A DNA stretch of 64,000 nt, taken from positions 1 to 64,000 of the IMG/VR virus record IMGVR_UViG_3300027833_000022. The stretch is one strand, 5' to 3'. The notes below the pieces were generated by a model. That model saw only the letters and a program-made list of their open reading frames with translations. It ran no database searches and was not told the DNA's origin. The translations under genes and the position numbers were made by a program. Source of the stretch: a virus. This document shows positions 35,101-43,941 of this stretch, in pieces. Position 1 is the stretch's first letter, and every line of letters starts with the position of its first letter.

Positions 35101-37338
35101 TTCTGCTAGTGCTGCACGAGATGCTTCAGTCTTGAGTGCTACGTCTAACTTAACGTCTGCGTCATTCAATGAAGTCGCTGCTGAGATATAATCTGCTGAT
35201 GCAGTTTGTGTATATGCACCTGTTGCTGCTAAACCAGAACCAACTTGAGTTGCATCAAGTTCTGCTTGTACATCATCAATGTTATCTTGTAATGCAACAT
35301 CTGCGATACCACGATCAACAATCTCTTGAGCGATATTAGTTACGTTAGTAGCGATATTAGTTACGTTAGTAGCGATATTAGTTGCGTTAGTACCTTCTGC
35401 TGCGCGTGCTGTGACTGCTTCTGCTGCGATAGCGTCTGCGTTAGCCTTCATCTGTACGTCTAACTTAATGTCTGCATCTTTTAATGAAGTTGCTGCTGAG
35501 ATATAATCGCCAGTTGCATGTGCTGTATACGTTCCATCAATTCCTAAACCAGCGCCAGTTTGGGTATCATCTAATTCTGCTTGAATTGCATCTGTATCAC
35601 CTGATGCACCTGTTGCAATAGCATCAATGTTATCTTGTAATGTAACATCTGCTGCTGCACGAGTGCCTGCTTCTGCTGCAATAGCGTTAGCGTTAGCAAC
35701 TTCTGCTGCGCGTGCAATGGCTGCTTCTGCTGCAATATTTGCTTGCAATGTATTATCATTTGCTAAACGTGTTGCTTCTTCATCAGAAATAGCAGTTGCG
35801 TTTGTAGTAATAAGTCCTGCAAGGCCTGTATCTGCTGCTTCATATGCAGTTACCAATTCAGCCAACGAGTTTAATGCAACTGCGTCAGTGTTTGTAAGAA
35901 TATTTCCAATCGCTGTTGCGTTAGTTGCGATGTCTGTTTCATTAGTTGATACACGAACTTCTACAGCATTTGTATCTGTATGTAATTCGTTTATAGCACC
36001 ACTCAATGTTTGTGCAACAGTACCTAATGTTGCTGAACCTGATTGTGCTTCAATAACGTCAAGACGACCTTCTGCTGCGTCCATCTCAGTTTCTAGTGTA
36101 GTAGCACGACCAGCAAGGACTGCGTCTGCTGCGTCTGAGGTAACTGCACGAGCTACGTCTTTTGCTTCTGCTGATGCAATTGCGTCTGCTTCTGCTGTAT
36201 CTGCTTTAGTAGTTGCGTCTGCTGCTGCTGTTGCAACTGCGTCTGCTTCTGCTGTATCTGCATAAGTCTGTAATGCAGTTGTTTGTGCTGTGTCTGCTGC
36301 TGCAAATTCGCCACGAATTGCTGTGTCTGCAAGACCACGTGCAGTAGTTTCGTTTGTTAGTGAAGATGACAATGCACTTTCTGCTGCTGTTGCACGAGTT
36401 TCTTCTGCTGCGATATCAGATACGTTAGTAGCGATGTCTGCTGCGTTTGCTGCGATCTCTGCTGCACTTGAACCAGATAGACCAGATACACTAGCTTCTA
36501 GTGCGTCAATTGCGTCTGCGTTAGTCTTCATCTGTGCATCTAACTTAACGTCTGCATCATTCAATGAAGTCGCTGCTGTAAGATAGTTAGTTGAAGCGCC
36601 TACTACATATGCGCCTGATGCTGCTAATCCTGCGCCTGCTTGCGAAGTATCTAATTCAGATTGAGTATTACTTATACTAGCATTTAATACACTATCTTGT
36701 GCTATACGATTACTAGTTTCAGTACTAATGCTGTTTGCGTTTGTCTGAACACTAACAGTAAATACATCATCTGCTTCTGAGAATGCTGTAACAATTTCAG
36801 CCAACGAGTTTAATGCAACTTCGTCAGTGTTGTTCAAAATATTATTTATTTGCGTTTGCAAGTTAGTATCAGCCAATTGATACGCAGTGGTTATTGACCC
36901 TTCTGCTCCTGTTGCACGAGTTACTTCTGCTGCGATAGAGTCTGCGTTTGCAACTTCTGCTAATGTTGCACGATTAGTTTCGTTTGTAATACTAGTTGCG
37001 TTTGCGCCTTCTGCAATCATTGCACGAGTCTTTTCAGTTAATACTGCTGCTGCGATATCATCTGCGACTGCGTCTTTCGCACGTTGGTCTGTAAAGTATA
37101 AATTTGCATCTACACCAGTACCTTCTGCTAAGTCATTAGTATCTAATGAGTTTACTAAATGACGTACTGTAATACGTGATAATGTTTCCGAACTTGCTAC
37201 GTGCAATAACAAAGTGTCGGTGTCTAATGAGTTCACTGCCAATGCTGCATCTTGGCCAGATACTGCTGATGGTGCTACTTTCGTTGGCGTAATTGCTGCG
37301 TTCGCCAGTGCTGGTGCTTTAATCTGTCTAAAAGCCAT
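32194..37338 (-). CDS. Giant repetitive coiled-coil fibre
   Basis: A 1714-aa protein starting at 37338 (MAFRQIKAPALANAAITPTKV) with GGAGAAG upstream. Most of its length is alanine-rich repeats of the form 'E-V-T-R-A-x-A-A-E-x-x-N-A-x-A-I-x-x-E', which predict long coiled coils. They are interspersed with blocks 'LD-(T/S)-Q-x-G-A-G-L-x-x-x-G-A-Y' and 'AATSLNDADVKLD', and 'NTD-VALNSL-E(I/L)V-AF' blocks. The last 400 residues have a 'SGVLNMGSNVISGLATPSAATDAASKSYVDG' fibre signature and a distal beta domain ('GDDVTTTFAVTF', 'VFVGGVIQDPSSHYTV'). It is probably a long tail fibre or whisker shaft. Late promoter upstream, terminator downstream. Confidence 0.85.
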   Translation of the reverse strand: MAFRQIKAPALANAAITPTKVAPSAVSGQDAALAVNSLDTDTLLLHVASSETLSRITVRHLVNSLDTNDLAEGTGVDANLYFTDQRAKDAVADDIAAAVLTEKTRAMIAEGANATSITNETNRATLAEVANADSIAAEVTRATGAEGSITTAYQLADTNLQTQINNILNNTDEVALNSLAEIVTAFSEADDVFTVSVQTNANSISTETSNRIAQDSVLNASISNTQSELDTSQAGAGLAASGAYVVGASTNYLTAATSLNDADVKLDAQMKTNADAIDALEASVSGLSGSSAAEIAANAADIATNVSDIAAEETRATAAESALSSSLTNETTARGLADTAIRGEFAAADTAQTTALQTYADTAEADAVATAAADATTKADTAEADAIASAEAKDVARAVTSDAADAVLAGRATTLETEMDAAEGRLDVIEAQSGSATLGTVAQTLSGAINELHTDTNAVEVRVSTNETDIATNATAIGNILTNTDAVALNSLAELVTAYEAADTGLAGLITTNATAISDEEATRLANDNTLQANIAAEAAIARAAEVANANAIAAEAGTRAAADVTLQDNIDAIATGASGDTDAIQAELDDTQTGAGLGIDGTYTAHATGDYISAATSLKDADIKLDVQMKANADAIAAEAVTARAAEGTNATNIATNVTNIATNVTNIAQEIVDRGIADVALQDNIDDVQAELDATQVGSGLAATGAYTQTASADYISAATSLNDADVKLDVALKTEASRAALAEGVNDAAITAEVTRAEAAEALIDTKVDNEVTRATAADAAHAIDIATNATDIATNAASIVTNNARAVSAELVLTNDLAAEVTRAEAAEVVNAGAIAAEKIRAEAAESVLTTDVATNATAIAFINTNTDGAALDSLTEIVAAFTAADSSTLATVQSNTAAIAAEETRALAAEGLNTTAVGTERTRALLAEGVNTTAITSEETRALAAESALATRMTTEEGNVDTLQATMGVAVLSTDAQTVTAAINELDASSVSGLGNIQAELDTAEAAIVTNATAIVTEKNRAEAAELVLTNAVSGNDTQVRSDFAAADLLIQNELDASQSGAGLSSTGAYVAPTTSNHHDSAVSLADADMKLDAAIFAEKTRAVAAELVATNAIAAEAGTARAAEGVNATAISTEVSRATGVESGLATDIASNLTEITATQSGAGLSVTGAYVAPTTSNYHDTATSLASADMKLDAALKAEADRAIAAEGVLTTDISDEVTRATTAEGVNATAVVTERDRAVAAELVLTGNVTSVTNGLATELVDRAAADLNLQGQIDFITSNTDNVALDSLTELLAAFQSADSGLSTLITDNANDISDEVTRATTAEGVNAAAVVTERTRAMGVESTNAAAVVTEETRALAAEVVLQSDIDTKVAKSGSTMSGVLNMGSNVISGLATPSAATDAASKSYVDGLISSSAISTTNTDSLAEGSTNLYFTDARAHAAISVVDTEGTGRVSYADGVVTVDTQKSFLELSDFAGSEVNYDTTANYIAVVNPEGTGMVLVDPTGLLVSDVQRQTLNGDDVTTTFAVTFEIGTAEDLMVFVGGVIQDPSSHYTVNSVAQTITFTAGAIPTGTQAVLVGHQTGYTVQAGAVTSEKLAADVKPFIQSGNVSATTGGDVIDTFDSSLYRSAKYVIQVSDSVSGEYETREALVVHDGSAAYITEFAMVYTGAALMGDASVAMNAGNVELTYTTSAVTASVKVISTYINI

Positions 37339-37424
37339 GAATTCTTCTCCAATCAATATATATATTAACTGTCCGCTATTGCCGACAATTTGTTACAAAA
37401 TGGTAAACATTTCGTTAACACTGT

Positions 37425-37432
37425 TATTTATC
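37425..37432 (-). promoter_or_regulatory. T4-type late promoter (GATAAATA)
   Basis: GATAAATA on the minus strand, 87 nt upstream of the giant coiled fibre start, in a 176-nt intergenic gap with no other feature. Confidence 0.65.
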
Positions 37433-37514
37433 ATAAAAATTTTATTAATTAAACTACGTGATTATATAATGTATAGTGTATAACTAGTTATGCAATTCGA
37501 GATTGATAGTTATA

Positions 37515-39035
37515 TTATACGGGTAGGTAACGTATATCAACAATTGATGACGCTTCTGGTGCGACATTAAACGTCAATGCTGTATTTGAAATTGAGTATG
37601 AGGTAGGTGGTAATATTGCACCATCTACAATAACAAGAACACTGTGCACACTATGACCTGGTTGTATAGTGTACTGTGTGGTGGAATTATCGCCAGCGTA
37701 TTGACTACTAGTATATGTCAAATTCAAGTGATGATTTTCTATAGAATTATGTATAGGTGATGTCATCGTAGCAAACGGGTAACGATACTTAATATAAATT
37801 TCAGCACCATTCGCAGGGATTACATTGAACGTCAGTATATTGGCATTTATTGCAAACACACTTGGGCGCTGTAGAACATCATTTACATACACGTCAACTG
37901 ATTCTACATCTTCTGGTGTATCAGTTAATGGATATGCTACAGTTACGCCATTTCCAATAAATTCTTGTGCTGCTGGAATTGGTGATAAATTAATACCATT
38001 GTCAGCAAACGAGAAATTCCCATTTCCGTCCGTTACTAATACTTGTCCATTTGTACCATCGGAGATTCCAAGATCAAGTAATCCATCATCGGGGTCTCCA
38101 AACGAGAAATTACCACTTCCGTCTGTTAATAATACTTGACCAAGTGCACCATCTGTAATTCCAAGATCAAGTAATCCACCAACTACAGTTGATGATATAG
38201 TAACAGTTCCATCACTGTTATCTGTTAATTCAAAACCACTACCGACATCAAATTTTAATCCAGTAACAACTACTGATAAATTTGATGATCCTACACTATT
38301 AATTTCACTTACTGAGAATGCTAAATCAGTTCTTATAGCGTCATTCTGGGCAATTAATTGTGACGATGTTGCAAATGTACTATCAGCATCTTGGAATGCT
38401 GCAACAATTTCTGTAAGAGAGTCTAATGTTGCTGGATCAGTATTTGATACTATATTATCAATCTGGGATTGTAATGAACTAACATCTGCTTGTTGACCTG
38501 TTGCAGATGCAACGCCCTTTGAACCAGAATAGGTAGCGCCAGATATGTAAACACTGTTACCTGTAAAAGATTTTCCATTAGGAAGATTATCACCAATAAA
38601 GTTTAGTATACCAGCTTGATAATCAAAAAACCATTCATCGTTATTACCACTACCAGTAGTAAATACTTTATTAGACATAGTCTCAGCACCAGCGGCATCG
38701 CCGGCAGTGTGTATATAAACATTAACGATATAAGTTGAGCCAAATTCAGTTGGAATCCAATCAGTAATTCCAGTATTCCAAGTTCTATTACCAGTTGCAG
38801 TGATATCTTCAACTGATTCAATTGCTGTACGAATTTCTACAACACCAGATGTAACAGATGGTCGTACATTAGGAATATCACCAGAAGAAGACCAAATTGT
38901 ATCGCCACGTATTAATAACGGACTAGGTATACTTTCGTTGGCTGCTAACTTGTTGAAAACTGTATCAGTTTTGGCGGCACCTAGACCGAGTTTCTTAAAT
39001 AGAAAGTCTAATTTTTGATTATCAGAAATTGCCAT
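37515..39035 (-). CDS. Fibre or baseplate-wedge structural protein
   Basis: A 506-aa protein. The N-terminus 'ISDNQKLDFLFKKLGLGAAKTDTVFNKLAANESIPSPLLIRGDTIW' is a pattern I recall from structural proteins of cyanophages and related marine T4-like viruses. Residues about 280-350 hold two near-identical 'LLDLGI-DG--GQVL-TDGSGNFSF' repeats. The C-terminal 150 residues contain two copies of an 'F-G-N-G-V-T-x-A-Y-P-L' / 'Y-V-N-x-V-L-Q-R-P' type module that also ends the giant coiled fibre. Its ATG overlaps the PKD protein stop (TAATG) with GAGG upstream, so the two are made together. It is probably a fibre connector. Confidence 0.8.
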   Translation of the reverse strand: MAISDNQKLDFLFKKLGLGAAKTDTVFNKLAANESIPSPLLIRGDTIWSSSGDIPNVRPSVTSGVVEIRTAIESVEDITATGNRTWNTGITDWIPTEFGSTYIVNVYIHTAGDAAGAETMSNKVFTTGSGNNDEWFFDYQAGILNFIGDNLPNGKSFTGNSVYISGATYSGSKGVASATGQQADVSSLQSQIDNIVSNTDPATLDSLTEIVAAFQDADSTFATSSQLIAQNDAIRTDLAFSVSEINSVGSSNLSVVVTGLKFDVGSGFELTDNSDGTVTISSTVVGGLLDLGITDGALGQVLLTDGSGNFSFGDPDDGLLDLGISDGTNGQVLVTDGNGNFSFADNGINLSPIPAAQEFIGNGVTVAYPLTDTPEDVESVDVYVNDVLQRPSVFAINANILTFNVIPANGAEIYIKYRYPFATMTSPIHNSIENHHLNLTYTSSQYAGDNSTTQYTIQPGHSVHSVLVIVDGAILPPTSYSISNTALTFNVAPEASSIVDIRYLPV

Positions 39036-42000
39036 TAGGAGGCCTCACCAATTGCAATATTTGTTATTTGTTGACCACTAGTTAATCCTACTCTAACCAA
39101 CACAACATTGTTTGTTGCATTACTCATATTTTCAGAACCTAGTGTCATGGTGTGACTTGAATTAATACTTGTTCCAGTTTGAATTACGTCTGATCCAGTT
39201 AATGCACATCCGTCTGAACCATTTCCACCTGCTGCTGTGTCAGAACCAGGCAATCCTACACCAGCGTACTGAATAGAACAATCTAACCAACCACCAGCAC
39301 CACTAGAATTATCTACTTGGGTTCCCGGAGATGCGATCCACATACCAGATATTCCAGTAGCGGCAATGATTACATCAAAATTGGCAACCACTCTTCTACG
39401 GAATGCAAATGTAAAATATTGTGTACCTGTGTCTGCGCTTCTATCTGGTCCCAATGGTAAATATCCCGTGCCATAGTCAACTGTATTATGTGTTATTTTT
39501 CCCCAACGCACAGTTGCTTCTTGTGTTCCACTCACGTCTATTGCACCAATAAAAGGTGTCGCTGAGTAATCTGTTGCACTATTTATGGTAGGCGTATCGG
39601 TGCTATCTGAAAGAAAGTCAGCAATACGAATCGCACCATCTGTAATGACACCATTTCCTAATCCACTTGCTACTGGAATTGCATATTCCAATATACCAGT
39701 GGGAGAAGATGTATGTACTTGAATTTTTTCTACAAGATGTGCATAATTACCTGTACCATTTACGTTATATGTTCTAACTTTTAATGTTTCAACTGCTGCT
39801 ATATTTGATGATGTAATATTAATTGTTTGATCAGCATATTGATAATTTAACGTGTTTGCTGCTGGAATATTGTTGGTTAAATAAACAATATCTTCTAAAT
39901 CTGAATAAGTTTTATATTGAGTACTAATTGTTGCACCATAAGTGCTTTCTGAATTAGTACCATTTGAAATTTCAAATACATTACTTGTATCTTTGTATGC
40001 TTGACCTATCCAATTATTTACTGTCACGCCCGATAATGTTAATTGGGGATTACCAGTGTTATAATAAGGTATTCCTGAAATATATCTGTAACTTCCCGCA
40101 ACATTTTCTGTTAGTGTAGCATTTGATACGTCATTGCTTGGTACACTTGTATGATCGTCACATACTACTGTGACATAGTTTGTGTTACCAGTTGTACTAT
40201 GTTCAATACGCTGATCATTGACACCAGTTGTATATTCAGAAAAAGGTTTAGTTATTTTTGAATCAAACGTTTGGAAAAATCCAGTAGGATATGTTGATGT
40301 ACTTATGGTATTATGTGCATCTCTTTGATCACTGATAACTAAACTTGAAAAAGTTCCATTTTCATTTAATGCAGTTGTAAAAGTTTTATCACCATCTGCA
40401 ACACCATTAACTATTGCAGTAACTGTACCTGCTAATCCATTGAATGAATTTGATGCAATTGATGTATCTAGTGTGCCATTTGTATATCTCCTCGCAGTCG
40501 AAGTTTGTAAACTTGCACCTGCTACTAACGGATTTGTTGCACTATTATCTGTAAATCCATGTGCTAATTTAGGACTGTGTCCTTGTGCTGGATCTGCGAG
40601 TGTTATTGTCTTACTAGACAATCCAGATGGTGCAGATGGAATTGCATTTACTTGGAATGTTAAATTAGCAGAATCTGTCTGAGTAGTTATATCAGGAGTG
40701 CCTGATACTGTAAAATCTAATTGATAATTTCCAGCACCAACACCAGTGAAGTCATGATTTACACTATCTAAACCTACTTCTGTATCATTACCACTACTAT
40801 CATTCCAATTATATACATGACTATCACCATGTTCACTTGTATTGCTTACTGTGACTAATGCTCTGTTAACACCTGTATAGTCTATACCATCATATACATC
40901 ATACTGATTATCGCCACTGCGATTTGAAATTGTATCCGCTGAACCTGCAATTGTTGCTCTGACATCTGGTTCAACATGTATTACAAAGTCTGTACTTGTA
41001 AATGGACTGCTAGTATGACTATTGATAACTTGTAAGTTACCAGTAAAATCTTGTGCTGTATTATTTCCTGCCAATGTATATTTGTGTGTTATTGTTTGTC
41101 CAGTATCACCTGATTGATTAGTACCTGCATTTACTGTTGTAATTGTTCCATCACCAAAATCCCATCTGTAAGTCGTTCCAAATGTACTGTAATTACCAAT
41201 AGATGATTCCGTATTGTTTGTAAATATAACTGATAATCCGTTGATAGATTCTTCATTAATTCCTGTGACAATATTTGAACTTGTATCTGGAGTATGTGTA
41301 TCATAAAGCAAATATGAAGAATTATCATCTAGTGGCAAAATTGATTGTTGCGCAGTAGTATGACTATCTAATGTTAATGTTACAGTGCGCTGTACTTCTG
41401 ATTCTGTACTAATAGCAAATGTATGCGCCAATCGACTACCATTAACACCACCTGCGGAAGTTTCATTATTAATGATATCATCTGGGGTTCCATCAGACCA
41501 GTTCCATGTATATTGAACTACTGCGCCCATTCCAAGTGTATTTGATGTTGTATTTTCAAAGTAAACAGTATCACCATCATCCCAATATGTAAGTTGATTT
41601 CCACCTACTGCTTGTGAGTATGCGGCAAATGTTACTACAGGATCTGGTGTGAATATTTCTATATAATTTTCTATTAATTTTGATGCTGAACTACCTTCGC
41701 CAACACCACTTTCATTAAATGCAGTTACATTTACATCGAATGGAGAACCTATCCAATTATCATATACATGAGACGGAGTTGAATCAGTAGTAGCAGTTGT
41801 AGTAACTCCATCGCCCCAATTAATTGTATATCGATTTGCATTTCCGACAACTGTGGTAGAAAGAGTTGCAGTTAATCCAGCACCGCCAGAAACATTATTG
41901 GATGAAAAATCAACTGATTTAACATAGGTATTTACTCTTATATTTTCAATAACTTCAGCAAGATTAGAAGTCTGTGAATCACCATAAGTTTCGATATTTT

Positions 42001-42178
42001 CAATTGAAGTTTCTAGGAATACTTTAGTAACTGCGTCTTGGTTATCAACAGGATCAAGAAGATCAGTAATACGATTATTAGATACATTAATGTTATTCTC
42101 AATGCCGACCGTGTCTAACGTTAGGTCGTTCTCAGATGACGTTATTTTATTCTGAGTATGATTGGTATTTACTGCCAT
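39035..42178 (-). CDS. PKD-domain virion surface protein
   Basis: A 1047-aa protein. The N-terminus (residues 1-60) has the 'N-N-R-I-T-D-L-x-D-P-V-D-N-Q-D-A-V-T-K-x-F-L-E' attachment motif of phage fibres. At least four Ig-like PKD repeats follow, recognised by 'NWGDG' (about residue 124), 'WNWSDGTPDD' (about 229), 'WDFGDG' (about 338) and 'YNWNDSSGND' (about 440), each followed by 'V-(T/Y)-H-(T/D)-(F/Y)' closing strands. The distal half is unrecognised beta-rich sequence ending in 'RRRVVANFDVIIAATGISGMW'. PKD domains bind glycans or proteins, so this is a likely adhesin. It has a canonical TATAAATA promoter and AGGGG site. Confidence 0.82.
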   Translation of the reverse strand: MAVNTNHTQNKITSSENDLTLDTVGIENNINVSNNRITDLLDPVDNQDAVTKVFLETSIENIETYGDSQTSNLAEVIENIRVNTYVKSVDFSSNNVSGGAGLTATLSTTVVGNANRYTINWGDGVTTTATTDSTPSHVYDNWIGSPFDVNVTAFNESGVGEGSSASKLIENYIEIFTPDPVVTFAAYSQAVGGNQLTYWDDGDTVYFENTTSNTLGMGAVVQYTWNWSDGTPDDIINNETSAGGVNGSRLAHTFAISTESEVQRTVTLTLDSHTTAQQSILPLDDNSSYLLYDTHTPDTSSNIVTGINEESINGLSVIFTNNTESSIGNYSTFGTTYRWDFGDGTITTVNAGTNQSGDTGQTITHKYTLAGNNTAQDFTGNLQVINSHTSSPFTSTDFVIHVEPDVRATIAGSADTISNRSGDNQYDVYDGIDYTGVNRALVTVSNTSEHGDSHVYNWNDSSGNDTEVGLDSVNHDFTGVGAGNYQLDFTVSGTPDITTQTDSANLTFQVNAIPSAPSGLSSKTITLADPAQGHSPKLAHGFTDNSATNPLVAGASLQTSTARRYTNGTLDTSIASNSFNGLAGTVTAIVNGVADGDKTFTTALNENGTFSSLVISDQRDAHNTISTSTYPTGFFQTFDSKITKPFSEYTTGVNDQRIEHSTTGNTNYVTVVCDDHTSVPSNDVSNATLTENVAGSYRYISGIPYYNTGNPQLTLSGVTVNNWIGQAYKDTSNVFEISNGTNSESTYGATISTQYKTYSDLEDIVYLTNNIPAANTLNYQYADQTINITSSNIAAVETLKVRTYNVNGTGNYAHLVEKIQVHTSSPTGILEYAIPVASGLGNGVITDGAIRIADFLSDSTDTPTINSATDYSATPFIGAIDVSGTQEATVRWGKITHNTVDYGTGYLPLGPDRSADTGTQYFTFAFRRRVVANFDVIIAATGISGMWIASPGTQVDNSSGAGGWLDCSIQYAGVGLPGSDTAAGGNGSDGCALTGSDVIQTGTSINSSHTMTLGSENMSNATNNVVLVRVGLTSGQQITNIAIGEAS

Positions 42179-42254
42179 TTATGTACCCCTATTACATTGT
42201 TTCTATTAATCGTTGTATTATTGCTTTGTCTTATTCGACTATATTCTATGTTAC

Positions 42255-42262
42255 TATTTATA
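42255..42262 (-). promoter_or_regulatory. Canonical late promoter TATAAATA
   Basis: Perfect T4 late box on the minus strand, 77 nt upstream of the PKD protein. It overlaps the final codons of the 178-aa gene. Confidence 0.8.
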
Positions 42263-42794
42263 CTGTTATAATTGCTCCATTTACAGAGGTCACAGCCCAA
42301 CCCGCAATTGTATAAACTATGGTAACAGATTCACCTATATTTGTCAAGTTAAATGATGTATATCCCAATGAGGTAGTTGGGGTTATAACTACAGTCCCAG
42401 TTGGTGTTCCTGTAACTGCAATTACCTTTATCTGTCCTTCTGTACCATTGCCCAATGCTAATGCTAAACTTGTTGTTGCATTAAGATATGATACACTTGA
42501 ATTGGCATTAATTGTGGTTGTCGCCACGGTAGGACTCACATCGATAATAACACCTGATCCTGTATTGCCCAATGTGACTATATCACCATTTGCAACAATA
42601 CTTCCGTCTACATATAAATGCCCACCAATATATCCACCACCAGTTACATTTAGTGCTGCATCTCCAAGAGTCGGAGTTGCTAAATTCACGTTTGAAATAT
42701 TGGTGATATTGAGTTTTGAACTGATTCCACTAATGGTATCTATCGTACCTAATATATGTAGTGAACCACTATCTGGGTTTATTACTGATGACAT
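42258..42794 (-). CDS. Small fibre-like structural protein
   Basis: A 178-aa beta-rich protein of low charge and high Gly/Thr/Ser/Val content. The segment 'TPTLGDAALNVTGGGYIGGHLYVDGSIVANGDIVTLGN' is a typical fibre-shaft repeat (as in 'G-L-x-V-x-G-x-I-x-A-x-G'). The C-terminal ~80 residues look like a small jelly-roll ('GQIKVIAVTGTPTGTVVITPT'), ending 'TSVNGAIITV'. It is probably a short fibre or a baseplate decoration and first gene of the minus-strand adhesin block 42794-31090. Late boxes lie upstream and a weak ribosome site (GGAGAAT) precedes the ATG. Confidence 0.8.
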   Translation of the reverse strand: MSSVINPDSGSLHILGTIDTISGISSKLNITNISNVNLATPTLGDAALNVTGGGYIGGHLYVDGSIVANGDIVTLGNTGSGVIIDVSPTVATTTINANSSVSYLNATTSLALALGNGTEGQIKVIAVTGTPTGTVVITPTTSLGYTSFNLTNIGESVTIVYTIAGWAVTSVNGAIITV

Positions 42795-42826
42795 TATATT
42801 CTCCGTTTATGCACTATGTACATACT

Positions 42827-42850
42827 TATTTATGCTTTTAAGTATTTATC
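42827..42850 (-). promoter_or_regulatory. Two tandem late boxes (CATAAATA, GATAAATA)
   Basis: On the minus strand, CATAAATA at 42827-42834 and GATAAATA at 42843-42850, 33 and 49 nt upstream of the 178-aa gene. They stand back to back with the plus-strand sigma70 promoter at 42860. Confidence 0.65.
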
Positions 42851-42859
42851 AAATTTCAC

Positions 42860-42888
42860 TTGACAAGTGATATACTTTACTGTAAAAT
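42860..42888 (+). promoter_or_regulatory. Sigma70-type promoter for the peptidase cassette
   Basis: Plus strand TTGACA (42860-42865), 17-nt spacer, TAAAAT (42883-42888), 31 nt ahead of the ATG at 42919. It gives the two-gene cassette its own early transcription inside the late region. Confidence 0.8.
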
Positions 42889-42918
42889 AGGTAAGTAAGT
42901 TAATTATTGAGATAATAT

Positions 42919-43590
42919 ATGAATATCAAACCAGATACTAATTTCAGTGCTGCTATAGAAGAAATCATAGATCGCTCAAATATCGAGTATTTAATTTTTC
43001 TTGAAAATAATGATGATGTCGATGATATAGAAGAATTATCAGATATATTAAATTCCAATAACATAGAAGAGTTATCTATTGAATTTATTGTAAATGACAA
43101 GCCTCGTGCGGACAAAGATGAATGGATTTCTGCAATGGCAGATTGGTCAATTCTAGATGGTAAAACAATAACTGTAATCTTGCATTCAAAAAATCTTGAG
43201 AATGTATGGGGACCTGATTCATTCAAAGAAATCGTAATGAAGATGCTTGCACATGAAACTATTCACTTCAATCAATATGATAAAATTAGTCCTCTCGTAA
43301 TAGAAACTCTACGATCTGGACATCAAAAAGGATTGATACTTAAAGAGAATGGGGGCAGTGATAGAGATTGGATGCGTAGTTACTTGCGTGACCCGCATGA
43401 AATAATGGCGTATGGTCACGATCTATCTGTTGAGATTAAAGAATCTAGTAACCCATCGATTGCTTTGCGTAATCCAGAAATGTTTATTGATGAATTACCA
43501 GTTTATGCCCGCTATCGTGCTATATTCCCTAAGGGAGCAAATCAAATAAAACAGTTACTTAAATATACAGCGAGTTACTATGCAAATTAA
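42919..43590 (+). CDS. Putative zinc metallopeptidase (HExxH)
   Basis: A 223-aa protein. A gluzincin-like active site is visible: H112-E-T-I-H116 in the helix 'VMKMLAHETIHFNQYDK', and a candidate third zinc ligand Glu161 in 'RDPHEIMAYGHDL', 45 residues later. The 'D-P-x-E-I-x-A-Y' helix is the pattern seen in small viral and bacterial HExxH peptidases. The N-terminal 90 residues are acidic with no signal peptide, so it should act in the cytoplasm. It is transcribed from its own sigma70 promoter on the strand opposite to the flanking virion genes, so it is probably an early accessory (moron) gene. The substrate is unknown. Confidence 0.75.
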   Translation: MNIKPDTNFSAAIEEIIDRSNIEYLIFLENNDDVDDIEELSDILNSNNIEELSIEFIVNDKPRADKDEWISAMADWSILDGKTITVILHSKNLENVWGPDSFKEIVMKMLAHETIHFNQYDKISPLVIETLRSGHQKGLILKENGGSDRDWMRSYLRDPHEIMAYGHDLSVEIKESSNPSIALRNPEMFIDELPVYARYRAIFPKGANQIKQLLKYTASYYAN

Positions 43591-43888
43591 AAGGTTAGAT
43601 AGACGATCTAAATTATTTCATTTTGGATTTAATTATAAAATAGAAAATGATATATTTAACTCTAATGAAATGATACCAACATCACTAAAGAAGTTAGTAG
43701 GCAACGATAACAAAAAATATATATTTTTTGATTCTAGTGAAAGTTTAAAAAGTATGCGAAATTCTACATTTACTATGAAGCGACTATACAATGGTGATGT
43801 AGCATATCATTATGACTGTAACATCAAATGTGAAGTATATTATATTAAACATGAATCTACATTAGCATTACTAAAACTTAGTTTATAA
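43580..43888 (+). CDS. Small hypothetical partner of the peptidase
   Basis: A 102-aa protein overlapping the peptidase gene by 11 nt, so translation is coupled. Family not recognised. It is basic, aromatic-rich and probably a compact alpha/beta fold ('KLFHFGFNYKIENDIF', 'GDVAYHYDCNIKCEVYYIKHE'). Coupling suggests it works with the peptidase, as inhibitor, adaptor or substrate-binding unit; this is inference. The shared bidirectional terminator follows within 10 nt. Confidence 0.75.
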   Translation: MQIKRLDRRSKLFHFGFNYKIENDIFNSNEMIPTSLKKLVGNDNKKYIFFDSSESLKSMRNSTFTMKRLYNGDVAYHYDCNIKCEVYYIKHESTLALLKLSL

Positions 43889-43891
43889 ACA

Positions 43892-43919
43892 AAAAAAACA
43901 GCCCGTAGGCTGTTTTTTT
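43892..43919. terminator. Bidirectional terminator between convergent genes
   Basis: Stem ACAGCC/GGCTGT (43898-43903/43908-43913) with CGTA loop, flanked by an A-run and a T-run so that it works on both strands. It separates the peptidase cassette (plus) from gp23 (minus). Confidence 0.9.
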
Positions 43920-43941
43920 ATTTCTAATTTAAAATTAGGGT

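Noticed and set aside
33278-36586. Several long plus-strand frames opposite the giant coiled-coil fibre
   Set aside because: They arise from the repetitive alanine/glutamate codons on the minus strand and lack ribosome sites.
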